Shown one piece after another: positions 1-6,975 of a stretch of 64,000 nt of DNA (its first letter is position 1; each line of letters begins with the position of its first letter). The translations under genes and the position numbers were made by a program. Below the pieces are notes generated by a model. The model ran no database searches. It saw only the letters and a list, made by a program, of their open reading frames with translations, and was not told the DNA's origin. Source of the DNA: Bdellovibrio sp. GT3. GTDB taxonomy: Bacteria > Bdellovibrionota > Bdellovibrionia > Bdellovibrionales > Bdellovibrionaceae. Where the stretch lies: positions 682,001 to 746,000 of the forward strand of contig NZ_JBBNAD010000004.1 in the NCBI RefSeq assembly GCF_037996765.1, in the 5' to 3' direction.

Positions 1-71
1 GGGTTGGCCGAGAAGCTAGGCACGGCTCTGCAAAAGCCGCTAGAGCGGGGCGGTACCGCTATCCACCTCCA
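1..71 (+). tRNA. tRNA-Cys (GCA), 5' end missing, atypical T-loop
   Basis: The 3' part of a cloverleaf fills the window start. A five-pair anticodon stem CGGCT/AGCCG holds loop CTGCAAA (anticodon GCA), a T-stem AGCGG/CCGCT follows, and the acceptor strand ATCCACC plus discriminator T ends in an encoded CCA. About three acceptor bases lie before the window. The T-loop reads GGCGGTA instead of the near-universal TTCRANY, and the D-loop (GAGAAGCTA) has AG where GG is expected. The fold otherwise matches tRNA-Cys well. It may be a divergent second copy or a decaying gene. Confidence 0.8.
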
Positions 72-79
72 ATTTTAAA

Positions 80-104
80 AACCGCCTTTCCAGGCGGTTT
101 TTTT
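80..104 (+). terminator. Rho-independent terminator after tRNA-Cys
   Basis: The arms AACCGCCT (80-87) and AGGCGGTT (92-99) form an eight-pair stem with a four-base loop, running straight into a T-tract to 104. It lies nine bases past the tRNA CCA end, so it most likely ends the tRNA transcript. Confidence 0.85.
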
Positions 105-119
105 ATTTCTGCTTACAGT

Positions 120-389
120 CTATTGATGTTCTTTGATCGATCCGTCGGAATCCTTCATATCACGGGTTCCTTGCGGTGCTTTGAGTGACTCGTCAATACG
201 AGGATCTGAAGTGGCACGACGGTCTCGATTGATTTCCTGAGAGCTGGATGAGCGGGTGGGTTTCGTGCCGAATTGATCATCGTGCTCGTAAGTTGGATCG
301 CCGGGTTTCACTTCCGTCGAAGTCCGTGGTGCTGCAAAAGTCGTGATTGAGCCCAAAATAAACAAGCTGGCAAGTATAAGTGTTTTCAT
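120..389 (-). CDS. Small exported protein, unknown function
   Basis: This gene encodes 89 residues. The start at 389 is preferred over an upstream in-frame start at 419 because it has a good ribosome binding site (GGAGAT) and begins a clear signal peptide (MKTLILASLF..., cleavage near TFA-AP). The mature part of about 70 residues is very hydrophilic, rich in Ser, Asp, Arg, Glu and Lys, with no Cys or membrane segment, so it is probably disordered and periplasmic. I recognise no family. It stands alone, convergent with the tRNA-Cys unit. Confidence 0.6.
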   Translation of the reverse strand: MKTLILASLFILGSITTFAAPRTSTEVKPGDPTYEHDDQFGTKPTRSSSSQEINRDRRATSDPRIDESLKAPQGTRDMKDSDGSIKEHQ

Positions 390-480
390 AAGATCTCCTT
401 CACAAAGACATCGTAGCAATCTTTGAAAGGAGAGGACATTGGACGTTGTTGGAATACATGGATCAGACCGAGGGCAGGCC

Positions 481-1086
481 CTATCGGGTGTGGATCAGGC
501 TGTACTCTTCGTTGACCTTCAGGCAGTTCATGTCCGCAGAGTGAGCTGCTTGAATTCCCAAGACAGCGTCTTCAAAAACCAGACAGTCCGACGGCGTGAT
601 TTTCATCTGATGGGCGGCCATTAGGAAACAATCCGGTGCCGGCTTTCCTTGCGTATAGTCTTCGGCACAAACCAAGAGTTCAAAATAAGGCTGAAGCTTC
701 AGTTGATTCATGGTCAGTTCAACGATCTTTCGGCGGCTGCCAGTCACGATCGCCATCGGCAATTTACCGTGATAGTGCTCGATCACATTCATCACTGATT
801 TGATGGTGCTGACTTCGTGCAGACCTTCCAGGTAATGCACTTCTTTTTCTTTCAGGAATTGCTCAGGATTGATGGAAGACTTATGCAATTCATTCATCAT
901 CTCCACGATGCGATGAGTGGGGCGGCCCGCCCAGGACATGTGCTGTTCGCGGCTCATGGAAAGGTCGTATTTCGCGAGCGCCTTGTTCCAGGCGCTTAAG
1001 TGCGCTGGCATCGTGTCTGCCACCGTGCCGTCAAAATCAAACAACAGAGCCTTAAATTCTTGCGCGGGAAAAAACTGCTTCAACAT
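481..1086 (-). CDS. HAD-family sugar phosphatase, YqaB-like
   Basis: This 201-residue cytosolic HAD hydrolase shows all the family motifs in order: FDFDGTVADT with nucleophile Asp17 and acid/base Asp19, a helical cap inserted directly after motif I, VTGS (motif II), GKPAPD (motif III Lys), and VFEDAVLGIQAA with the Mg-binding acid. Cap placement and overall wording resemble E. coli YqaB (fructose-1-phosphatase) and the beta-phosphoglucomutase subfamily. The exact sugar phosphate cannot be told from sequence. The gene lies 17 bases after the FKBP gene on the same strand and may be co-transcribed with it. Confidence 0.88.
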   Translation of the reverse strand: MLKQFFPAQEFKALLFDFDGTVADTMPAHLSAWNKALAKYDLSMSREQHMSWAGRPTHRIVEMMNELHKSSINPEQFLKEKEVHYLEGLHEVSTIKSVMNVIEHYHGKLPMAIVTGSRRKIVELTMNQLKLQPYFELLVCAEDYTQGKPAPDCFLMAAHQMKITPSDCLVFEDAVLGIQAAHSADMNCLKVNEEYSLIHTR

Positions 1087-1103
1087 GACTGCAGTCTAGC
1101 ACA

Positions 1104-1439
1104 CTATTCGCGAGGGCGCGACTCTAATAGTTCCACCTCGAAGGTCAGATCCGAGTGAGGTGGAATCTTGCCCATGGTCCGCTCGCCATAGGCCAAGACT
1201 GCGGGGATGTGAATTTTCCGTTTGCCGCCGACCTTCATTCCCAAGACTCCCAGGCTCATGCCTTGGATGACTTTTTTGGAGCCCACCACAAATTCAAAAG
1301 GACGTCCGTGATTTAAGGAAGAGTCAAATACGGAGCCGTCGCTCAGGGTGCCGGTGTAGTGAATGAAGACCAGGGCGCCCTTGCTGGCGATTTCGCCATG
1401 GCCAAGGTTGTGATCGGTGATTTGAACTTGCGCATCCAT
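1104..1439 (-). CDS. FKBP-type peptidyl-prolyl cis-trans isomerase
   Basis: A 111-residue single-domain FKBP. Visible features are VFIHYTGTLSDGSVFDSS, the VIQGMSLGVLGMKVGG active-site strand and helix, and the LAYGERTMGKIPPHSDLTFEVELL ending typical of FKBP12-like enzymes. There is no signal peptide, so a cytosolic folding catalyst is expected. The start codon follows directly after the stop of the upstream outer-membrane protein gene (TAA-ATG), with a GAGG ribosome site inside that gene, so the two are co-translated. A folding helper coupled to an exported protein is suggestive but unproven. Confidence 0.93.
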   Translation of the reverse strand: MDAQVQITDHNLGHGEIASKGALVFIHYTGTLSDGSVFDSSLNHGRPFEFVVGSKKVIQGMSLGVLGMKVGGKRKIHIPAVLAYGERTMGKIPPHSDLTFEVELLESRPRE

Positions 1440-2402
1440 TTAGAACCTCAAATACAAGTGAAAGTTGACGCCGGGATTGCGGGTGAAAGTGTGTTCCTGT
1501 GCGAAATCAATATTGGGCTGAACTTGATAATCCAATATGTTTTCGTAGAGCACCTGCACGAAGGCCACCGACAGGTTGTAAGAGTACAGTTGGTAGTTCG
1601 GGCGATTTTTTGAAGTAAAGAAGATATTGTACGAGATACTTTCCGATTTGGTGAACCATTGTCCCAGAGCCACACCGTTGGTGACGGTATAAAGATGATC
1701 GCGATCGATATAATCTCCTTCATTGATGAAGGTCAGATTGAAATGCCGGCTCAGGTAAAAGTTGAAATTGATTGCCTGAAAAGTCCCTGTGCCTTTTTCT
1801 GCATCGGCATAAAACTGCAATTTGGGATTGATGTGATAGTCGCTGGTTCTTTCAGCGATACTTTCAAACGTCAGTGTGTGTGAAAAGCTGGGTGTCGCAG
1901 TAAAGTTGATGCGCGGTTGAAACGATGTCCTTACGTTTCCCAATTGTCGAAAAAAACCAAAAGTCGCGCCGGGGTTTCTTTCTCTGGGAGCATTACGCAC
2001 GTAGTTCTGCGCAACACCCCTTTCGGAGGTTTCGTCATAAGATGTGAATGTCACTTGCCAGTATTCTTCCAGGTTTGGAAGTCGAAAATTGAAATCCAGA
2101 TTGAGGTCATTTCTTAAACTGTCGTAGGAGTTGATATACGCGCCAACTTCGATGACAGCCGTAGTTTTATTGGCGTCCCCCGAATATTTCTGCCCTGCCA
2201 GAAACAAATCCAAACCAGTGGCGAAACTATCCAGCCAGCTTGAGATATTAATATTTCCCTGGATCAGGTCCGCTTCCAAATCGGAATCCGCGGGAGGCTT
2301 CGTTGCCGCTGTGCTGATGGATGCAAATAACATTACAAGCAGAGCCAAAAGGCAACGCTGTGTTTTGTTAGTGTATAAAGATAATGATTTTTCAAGCATC
2401 AA
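1440..2402 (-). CDS. Exported beta-rich outer-membrane-type protein
   Basis: About 320 residues. The first codon is TTG (2402) followed by ATG (2399); either could be used, with TGGAG upstream. An N-terminal signal peptide (hydrophobic core LLALLVMLFASISTA) is followed by alternating polar and aromatic strands and a C-terminal LYLRF ending in Phe, as in many outer-membrane beta-barrels. No named domain is recognised. It is translationally coupled to the FKBP gene downstream and lies head to head with another exported protein gene only about 20 bases away. Confidence 0.72.
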   Translation of the reverse strand: MMLEKSLSLYTNKTQRCLLALLVMLFASISTAATKPPADSDLEADLIQGNINISSWLDSFATGLDLFLAGQKYSGDANKTTAVIEVGAYINSYDSLRNDLNLDFNFRLPNLEEYWQVTFTSYDETSERGVAQNYVRNAPRERNPGATFGFFRQLGNVRTSFQPRINFTATPSFSHTLTFESIAERTSDYHINPKLQFYADAEKGTGTFQAINFNFYLSRHFNLTFINEGDYIDRDHLYTVTNGVALGQWFTKSESISYNIFFTSKNRPNYQLYSYNLSVAFVQVLYENILDYQVQPNIDFAQEHTFTRNPGVNFHLYLRF

Positions 2403-2418
2403 CCATTAGGCTCCAAGT

Positions 2419-3150
2419 ATGGCTTATATTAATCGCACACTTTCCCTTCTGTCTCTGAGTATCTTGCTCGTTTGTGCAGAATTTGCTTTTGCTTACGTGC
2501 CTCAGCGCGGGAATGTGATGATGTATTTGGGGCCATATACTTACAAGACAGAGTATAACGGCACGTTGTCTGATTTAAAGCAGGACACCGGTGGCGTATC
2601 CTTGATAGCTTCCGGGGATGTCAGCGATCATGGTGCCCTGGAGATGGCCGCGATCTACATGCATAAATATTATTTCCGTGATGAGTCCAACGGGCGAAGT
2701 CTTGTGCAACGAACTCAGACGATGCATATCACAGTTGCGTATCGGCGCTACTGGGCGCCTTCATTTGCAACCTCACTGGGAATTTATACGAACTACCCGA
2801 TGGGTAATATCAACACCGTTCACAACGATTTTGCCGATTCGGAAAACATAAAAACGTCGGCCTCAAAACCGTCGGAAACGGGCATCGATTTGGCATTGCA
2901 GGGGGAGTTGTGGCAATCGGGATTGTGGGCTGTGATGGCGGAGGCCCGATATTCCTATGCTTTGACCTATGAGCCGAACGAGTATTCAAATCAATATGGA
3001 TTGTTTCTGGGAGTGCGCTATTTTATTCAAAGTCGGGTTGAGAAACCAAAGACTCTGATTGAGGCGGAAAATGAAAAGCCGCCAGAAATTAAAACTCCGC
3101 AGGAGCGGAATAAGGAAAAGGCTGCTCCCGTAAAATCGAGCAGCCCTTAA
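2419..3150 (+). CDS. Exported protein, probable outer-membrane barrel
   Basis: A 243-residue product with a signal peptide ending near FAFA-Y, then glycine- and aromatic-rich strands (MMYLGPYTYKTEY, LFLGVRYFIQ) suggesting an eight-strand-like barrel. After residue 205 a charged Glu/Lys/Pro tail of about 38 residues follows, possibly a periplasmic tail. Its start codon is only 19 bases from the ATG of the divergent gene, so its promoter must overlap that gene. The last codons overlap a hairpin that looks like a terminator for the opposing gene. Confidence 0.7.
   Translation: MAYINRTLSLLSLSILLVCAEFAFAYVPQRGNVMMYLGPYTYKTEYNGTLSDLKQDTGGVSLIASGDVSDHGALEMAAIYMHKYYFRDESNGRSLVQRTQTMHITVAYRRYWAPSFATSLGIYTNYPMGNINTVHNDFADSENIKTSASKPSETGIDLALQGELWQSGLWAVMAEARYSYALTYEPNEYSNQYGLFLGVRYFIQSRVEKPKTLIEAENEKPPEIKTPQERNKEKAAPVKSSSP
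3113..3146 (-). terminator. Hairpin terminator for the DUF3817 gene
   Basis: Reading the minus strand, GGCTGCTC (3146-3139) pairs with GAGCAGCC (3127-3120) and is followed by CTTTTCC-type T residues. It sits just past the stop of the minus-strand DUF3817 gene but inside the last codons of the convergent plus-strand gene. Confidence 0.55.
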
Positions 3151-3156
3151 ACAAAA

Positions 3157-3441
3157 TTACGCTTTTTTAGCGTCCAGGTATTTTCTTTCGAACCAGAATG
3201 TTCCAAATGGCAGAACCGCCGCAAAGAAAGCCTGAATGCGCATTTTCCAAGTCCAATTCAACTCACTCGCCAAAAAATTAGCGAACAACACGTAACCGAT
3301 GAACAGGAAACCATGGATCGGACCCATGGCTTTCACCACTGCGGGATTGCCTGCCATGTATTTAATCGGCATTGCGATGAAAAGAAGAGTCAGGAAAGAT
3401 AGACCTTCGAGCCAACCTAAAACTTTAAAAGCTTGAACCAT
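3157..3441 (-). CDS. DUF3817-family integral membrane protein
   Basis: A 94-residue membrane protein matching DUF3817 in length and layout: an N-terminal helix with GWLEGLSFLTLLFIAMPIKY, the AMGPIHGFLFIGYVLF segment with the conserved Gly-Pro-His-Gly, and a third helix FFAAVLPFGTFWFERKYL. Three transmembrane helices are predicted. The family is widespread in bacteria with no established function. It stands alone, divergent from the RNase H-like gene, with a GAGGTG ribosome site before its start. Confidence 0.85.
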   Translation of the reverse strand: MVQAFKVLGWLEGLSFLTLLFIAMPIKYMAGNPAVVKAMGPIHGFLFIGYVLFANFLASELNWTWKMRIQAFFAAVLPFGTFWFERKYLDAKKA

Positions 3442-3470
3442 AATTCACCTCGTTTCTAAGTAGATGGATA

Positions 3471-3491
3471 GCGTGAACCAGGGGTTCGCGC
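3471..3491. promoter_or_regulatory. Inverted repeat between divergent genes
   Basis: GCGTGAACC (3471-3479) and GGTTCGCGC (3483-3491) form nine pairs, one of them G-T, around a three-base loop. It lies in the 121-base region between the divergent DUF3817 and RNase H-like genes and has no T-tract, so an operator or leader hairpin fits better than a terminator. Confidence 0.35.
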
Positions 3492-3562
3492 ACTGAAAAT
3501 CTTTGCGTTAATTATGCAACAAATTACTGCGCTTCGGGGAACTTTGTGGAAAGCTTTGGAGT

Positions 3563-4048
3563 ATGTATCGCATCTGGCAGTTCTTACGACGTATTTTTTC
3601 TGGAAATGTTTTTGAAATCTACACGGACGGCAGCTTTAAGCATGGCAAAGGTGCCTGGGCTTATGTGGTGTCGCGCAAGGGTGTTATCGTTTGTGAAGGC
3701 TTTGCCGCACAAAAGAAAACCTCCAGCAACCGAATGGAGTTTCAAGCCGCCATTGAAGCCATAAAATCCCTGCCCGCAAACAGTCGCGGTGTCCTTTACA
3801 CCGATTCACGAGTGATGCTGGAGGCGGTTGAAAAAAGTGAGCGCTGGGCCAGCAATGGCTGGGTGAAAAATCAAGGGCAGCCTATTCCGGAAGTGGACCT
3901 GATTCAGGAGCTTCATACTCTGGGACGGGCGCATCAGATTGAGTGGCGCTGGATTAAGGCGCACTCTGGCATCGAGTTTAACGAAAGATGTGACGAGCTT
4001 TGTATTCGTGCTAGAACCAAGTCCGGAGATCTTAAAGATGGATATTGA
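3563..4048 (+). CDS. Ribonuclease HI-like protein
   Basis: A 161-residue RNase H fold enzyme that would cleave RNA in RNA:DNA hybrids. The carboxylates are in the expected places: Asp22 in IYTDGSF, Glu59 in NRMEFQA, Asp81 in YTDSR and Asp144 in NERCDE, with His134 in the KAHSG loop. It has an N-terminal extension of about 15 basic and hydrophobic residues before the first strand. Its stop codon overlaps the start of the YheU-type gene by 11 bases, so the two form an operon. A true housekeeping RnhA or a paralogue cannot be told apart here. Confidence 0.88.
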   Translation: MYRIWQFLRRIFSGNVFEIYTDGSFKHGKGAWAYVVSRKGVIVCEGFAAQKKTSSNRMEFQAAIEAIKSLPANSRGVLYTDSRVMLEAVEKSERWASNGWVKNQGQPIPEVDLIQELHTLGRAHQIEWRWIKAHSGIEFNERCDELCIRARTKSGDLKDGY

Positions 4049-4313
4049 TTACGATCAGCAAAACGAAGAAGTAAAGCCACCCGTGGCAATTCCCGTGGAG
4101 CAGCTCAGCGCCGAGATCCTGGATGCCGTGATTGAGTCTTTTATATTGCGTGAAGGTACTGATTACGGAGTCGTGGAAATTTCACTCGAGAAAAAGAAAG
4201 AGCAGATCCATCGTCAGCTTAAGAAAAACGAAATTCGTATCGTTTATGATTTCAATACTGAATCGGTGACAATGATGGCCGATCGCGATTGGAAAAAGCT
4301 GCCGAAGTCCTAA
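4038..4313 (+). CDS. YheU / UPF0270 family protein
   Basis: A 91-residue cytosolic protein. The core IPVEQLSAEILDAVIESFILREGTDYG followed by a SLEKKKEQIHRQL helix closely follows E. coli YheU (UPF0270), including the diagnostic LREGTDYG. An N-terminal acidic stretch of about 18 residues is extra. The start at 4038 overlaps the end of the RNase H-like gene, implying coupled translation. The family function is not established. A terminator begins within its last codons. Confidence 0.87.
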   Translation: MDIDYDQQNEEVKPPVAIPVEQLSAEILDAVIESFILREGTDYGVVEISLEKKKEQIHRQLKKNEIRIVYDFNTESVTMMADRDWKKLPKS

Positions 4314-4332
4314 ACTTCGGCAGAGTTTTTTT
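4299..4332 (+). terminator. Rho-independent terminator
   Basis: Ten-pair stem CTGCCGAAGT (4299-4308) / ACTTCGGCAG (4314-4323) followed by a run of seven T residues, overlapping the stop codon of the YheU-type gene. It ends the rnh-like/yheU-like operon. Confidence 0.9.
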
Positions 4333-4335
4333 GCA

Positions 4336-4629
4336 CTATTGGCAGTTTACGTTCATCCAGGCGTTCACGAAAAAGAACGGAGGATTCGCATAAACAAAAG
4401 CCGTGCGGTATTGAAACGGTCCCACCCAGTCAGCAAACCAGGAATTAACAATCATACCATTTTGCAACTGACCCACAGCCTGACCTTGGCAGTAAACTGT
4501 GAAACCTGTTGGATTGTACATTGTGATTGCAGCTTGATAACCATTCAGCTGGTAGTTGAATGCTGGAACCCAAGCTTGAGCGGAAGCGGAAATAAACAAA
4601 GAGGCCATAGCAGCCATCAAGAAACGCAT
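4336..4629 (-). CDS. Small secreted protein, unknown
   Basis: A 97-residue product with a clear signal peptide (MRFLMAAMASLFISASAQA) and a mature domain rich in aromatic residues and Asn (VPAFNYQLNGYQ, FFFVNAWMNVNC), with two Cys residues (near VYCQGQ and at the penultimate position) that could form one disulfide. No family is recognised. It is a single-gene unit converging on the yheU-like gene, with about 150 bases of upstream sequence available for its own promoter. Confidence 0.65.
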   Translation of the reverse strand: MRFLMAAMASLFISASAQAWVPAFNYQLNGYQAAITMYNPTGFTVYCQGQAVGQLQNGMIVNSWFADWVGPFQYRTAFVYANPPFFFVNAWMNVNCQ

Positions 4630-4781
4630 AACGATCCCTTCAATGAAAAGTTATAATTAAGAAGGGGTAAATCGCGAAAAGACTCTTCAATCAATAAAAT
4701 TGCACGATTCCTTGGCAATTGAACTCTAAACGTGATTTATTTGTAAACGGACCACCAAATGGCGCAGCGCGCACCTGTAAA

Positions 4782-5291
4782 TTAGAAAAGGTCCTTCAGG
4801 AGCATCGGCCCGTACGTTAACCAAATGTAAAAACCAAAGCAGTTAAATACGAATGCCATCACCAGTCTCGTTCGCGTTAGTTGCGATAGGGGCATCTCCT
4901 TACCCAATACTCGAAATCCCAGAAGCATTGAATAGAGATTGCACACCACTGGAATCAGCACGCATCCCAGGACGGCATTGATGAGGCATCTTTTTGCCAT
5001 ATCCTGGCTCTCTTGCAGGTTCTGGTTTTTCAGCAGCAAGGTCTCGTCTTGCTCTGCGATTTTCTCGGCCTGGGAATCCTCCAGTTGCTCCAAGGATGAG
5101 GAGGCCGCCAAAAATTCATTTTCGGGAATTTCAATGATTAATTTTCCTAAAAATGTTTCCAGGTGAGGTGCCACTGAGCGGGTCATCTCATCGCGCAGAC
5201 GGGGATGGAATCCCTGAGCGACTAAAAAGGATTTAACCACCTGGGCTTCAGAGAAATTGGCCACTTCAGTTAGAAAAACGTGTGTACTCAT
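4782..5291 (-). CDS. DUF2007-like domain membrane protein
   Basis: 169 residues. The first 70 or so (FLTEVANFSEAQVVKSFLVAQGF...LIIEIPENEFLAASSSLEQLE) look like the small DUF2007 signal-transducing fold, often found in proteins that move between subunits or bind membranes. A charged linker follows, then two transmembrane segments (AVLGCVLIPVVCNLYSMLL and LVMAFVFNCFGFYIWLTYG). The topology puts the DUF2007 part in the cytosol. The family role is unknown. It is divergent from the 3D-domain lipoprotein gene. Confidence 0.65.
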   Translation of the reverse strand: MSTHVFLTEVANFSEAQVVKSFLVAQGFHPRLRDEMTRSVAPHLETFLGKLIIEIPENEFLAASSSLEQLEDSQAEKIAEQDETLLLKNQNLQESQDMAKRCLINAVLGCVLIPVVCNLYSMLLGFRVLGKEMPLSQLTRTRLVMAFVFNCFGFYIWLTYGPMLLKDLF

Positions 5292-5325
5292 GGGGATATG
5301 CTAACCATAGAAGCGGGAACTGTCT

Positions 5326-5343
5326 AATTTATTAACAGTTTTG
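5326..5343. promoter_or_regulatory. Inverted repeat AACTGT/ACAGTT
   Basis: Six-base arms AACTGT and ACAGTT are separated by an AT-rich spacer in the region between the divergent DUF2007-like gene and the lipoprotein gene. It may be an operator for either gene; the support is only the symmetry and position. Confidence 0.25.
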
Positions 5344-5483
5344 ATGAGTAGATTGCTGGCATGATAGGGGCAAAAAGTACCAATTTACGGCACGGCATTT
5401 CCAATGTTTGCAGAGTAAAAAAAGTCGTCGCGATACTGAATATAGTCTGTTAGGTTGGGCCTCGGTTTTCTTCTGGAGGGTGC

Positions 5484-6476
5484 ATGCAAACTAAGCGTTT
5501 TTTCACATTCACAATCGTTTTGGCGACGATGGCTCTTACAGCCTGTGGCAACGCTGATCAATTTGCAGCTTATAACTCCCTGGATTCTGATAATGGCCAT
5601 GTGACTCTTCAAGATCAACGTGTGCATGATATCGATTCCGATGAATGGCAGACCACGTTGCCGGTACAGCCTGCAACAGTTGGCAATCCTGAAGATTTCC
5701 CTGCACCAGCTTCAGTTCCCGAGTCCGAAGAGGATGGGGCTTTGCCAGTTCAGCCAGCAACTGTTGATCCCAAAGCCGTTCCTTCTCACGGGACCGTGAG
5801 TGCTGAACAAATCGAAAAAGATCGTCCCGCAGGCAAAGACATCGTGGGCACTTCGAAACTTAAACCGACAGTTTATTATTTCCCGATTTTTGACACTGAG
5901 AAAACAACCTGTCCGGACAGTCAAAAGGTCACGCTTTACGGTCAAGGCGGTAAAACCTTGATTCGTGTTTGTAAAAAGATTTCTGATGCCTGCGGATTGC
6001 AGGGGTCTTGTTCTATCAAGAAAAATGGCAAAATCCGTTTGCTGAATATTTTGGCTCGTATCAAAGGTCAGAATCGTTATTTTGAAATCGATCGTGAAGA
6101 GTGCAAGTATGGATACGGCGTTCGCACCGTGTGTCTGGATCCTTTCCACACCTTGGCAGCCGACCTGTCCATCTATAAATTGGGCGAGGTGATTTACGTT
6201 CCTTCCGTCATCGGTTTGATTTTGCCTGACGGTACTTTGCATGATGGTTACTTCATCATTCGCGACAAGGGAGCCGGTATCATGGGTCGTGGTCGTTTTG
6301 ATTTTTACTCAGGCTTTATGCCTTGGTATGACAAAACGAACCCATTCAACAAAATTGGTCTGGCTGATAAAAACACCGAAGTTCCATATATTCGTGTGAC
6401 AGGGTCCAAGGCCAAGGAAATCCAGGTTCGTCGCAACTATCCAAGCATCCCTAAAGACAGCATGCCCGTGCAGTAG
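5484..6476 (+). CDS. Lipoprotein with C-terminal 3D (Asp-Asp-Asp) domain
   Basis: A 330-residue lipoprotein: signal peptide with lipobox LTAC (Cys near residue 21), a low-complexity linker holding two copies of LPVQPATV, and a Cys-containing middle part. The C-terminal domain reads AADLSIYKLGEVIYVPSV, DGYFIIRDKGAGIMGRGRFDFYSG, matching the 3D double-psi barrel found in MltA lytic transglycosylases and resuscitation-type proteins. The three family Asp residues appear as AAD, IRDKG and RFDFY. A peptidoglycan-acting enzyme is likely. GGAGG precedes the start. Confidence 0.8.
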   Translation: MQTKRFFTFTIVLATMALTACGNADQFAAYNSLDSDNGHVTLQDQRVHDIDSDEWQTTLPVQPATVGNPEDFPAPASVPESEEDGALPVQPATVDPKAVPSHGTVSAEQIEKDRPAGKDIVGTSKLKPTVYYFPIFDTEKTTCPDSQKVTLYGQGGKTLIRVCKKISDACGLQGSCSIKKNGKIRLLNILARIKGQNRYFEIDREECKYGYGVRTVCLDPFHTLAADLSIYKLGEVIYVPSVIGLILPDGTLHDGYFIIRDKGAGIMGRGRFDFYSGFMPWYDKTNPFNKIGLADKNTEVPYIRVTGSKAKEIQVRRNYPSIPKDSMPVQ

Positions 6477-6483
6477 GGCTGTC

Positions 6484-6975
6484 CTATCCCGGAATGCCCA
6501 CTTGAACTAAAGTGGGCGAAAGAATTCGCAGGACTTCCTTGGGGGACATCCCCACCAAAAATCCACGTTTCCCCCCATTGATATAGATTTTATCCAATTG
6601 CAGAATCGTTTCTTCCAGGTAAACGGGCATCTTCTTTTTTGTTCCAAACGGAGAAGTGCCGCCCACCTGGTAACCGGAATGACGATCGGCCACTTCTGGT
6701 TTGCAGGGATTGATACTTTTAACTCCCAACGTGCGCGCCAAATTCTTGGTGGAGACTTGCATATCTCCATGCATAAGTACAACCAGTGGTTCTTTGTTTT
6801 CGTTTTCCATGATCAAAGTTTTAATGACGGCGTGTTCAGGCACGCCCATCTCTTTGGAAGAATGGGCTGTGCCGCCTTTTTCAAGATAAGTAAACAGGTG
6901 GTAAGTCAGTTCGACCCCGTGTTTTTCAAGCTCGCGCAAGGCCAGTGTCATGGGCGGTTTGGTGTCTTGACTCAT
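6484..6975 (-). CDS. ybaK: YbaK-type aminoacyl-tRNA deacylase
   Basis: A 163-residue YbaK/EbsC domain protein, the type that hydrolyses Cys-tRNA(Pro) mischarged by prolyl-tRNA synthetase. Family signatures visible are AVIKTLIM with the conserved Lys52, VSTKNLARTLG, and GGTSPFGTKKKMPVY (residues 105-119). Full length matches E. coli YbaK (159). It overlaps the start of the upstream antiporter gene's stop by four bases, so both are in one operon. It ends seven bases from the convergent lipoprotein gene. Confidence 0.92.
   Translation of the reverse strand: MSQDTKPPMTLALRELEKHGVELTYHLFTYLEKGGTAHSSKEMGVPEHAVIKTLIMENENKEPLVVLMHGDMQVSTKNLARTLGVKSINPCKPEVADRHSGYQVGGTSPFGTKKKMPVYLEETILQLDKIYINGGKRGFLVGMSPKEVLRILSPTLVQVGIPG

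Noticed and set aside
5660-5765. Repeated LPVQPATV coding units as possible DNA repeat or CRISPR-like element
   Set aside because: Only two imperfect copies within a coding frame, best explained as a duplicated linker in the 3D-domain lipoprotein.
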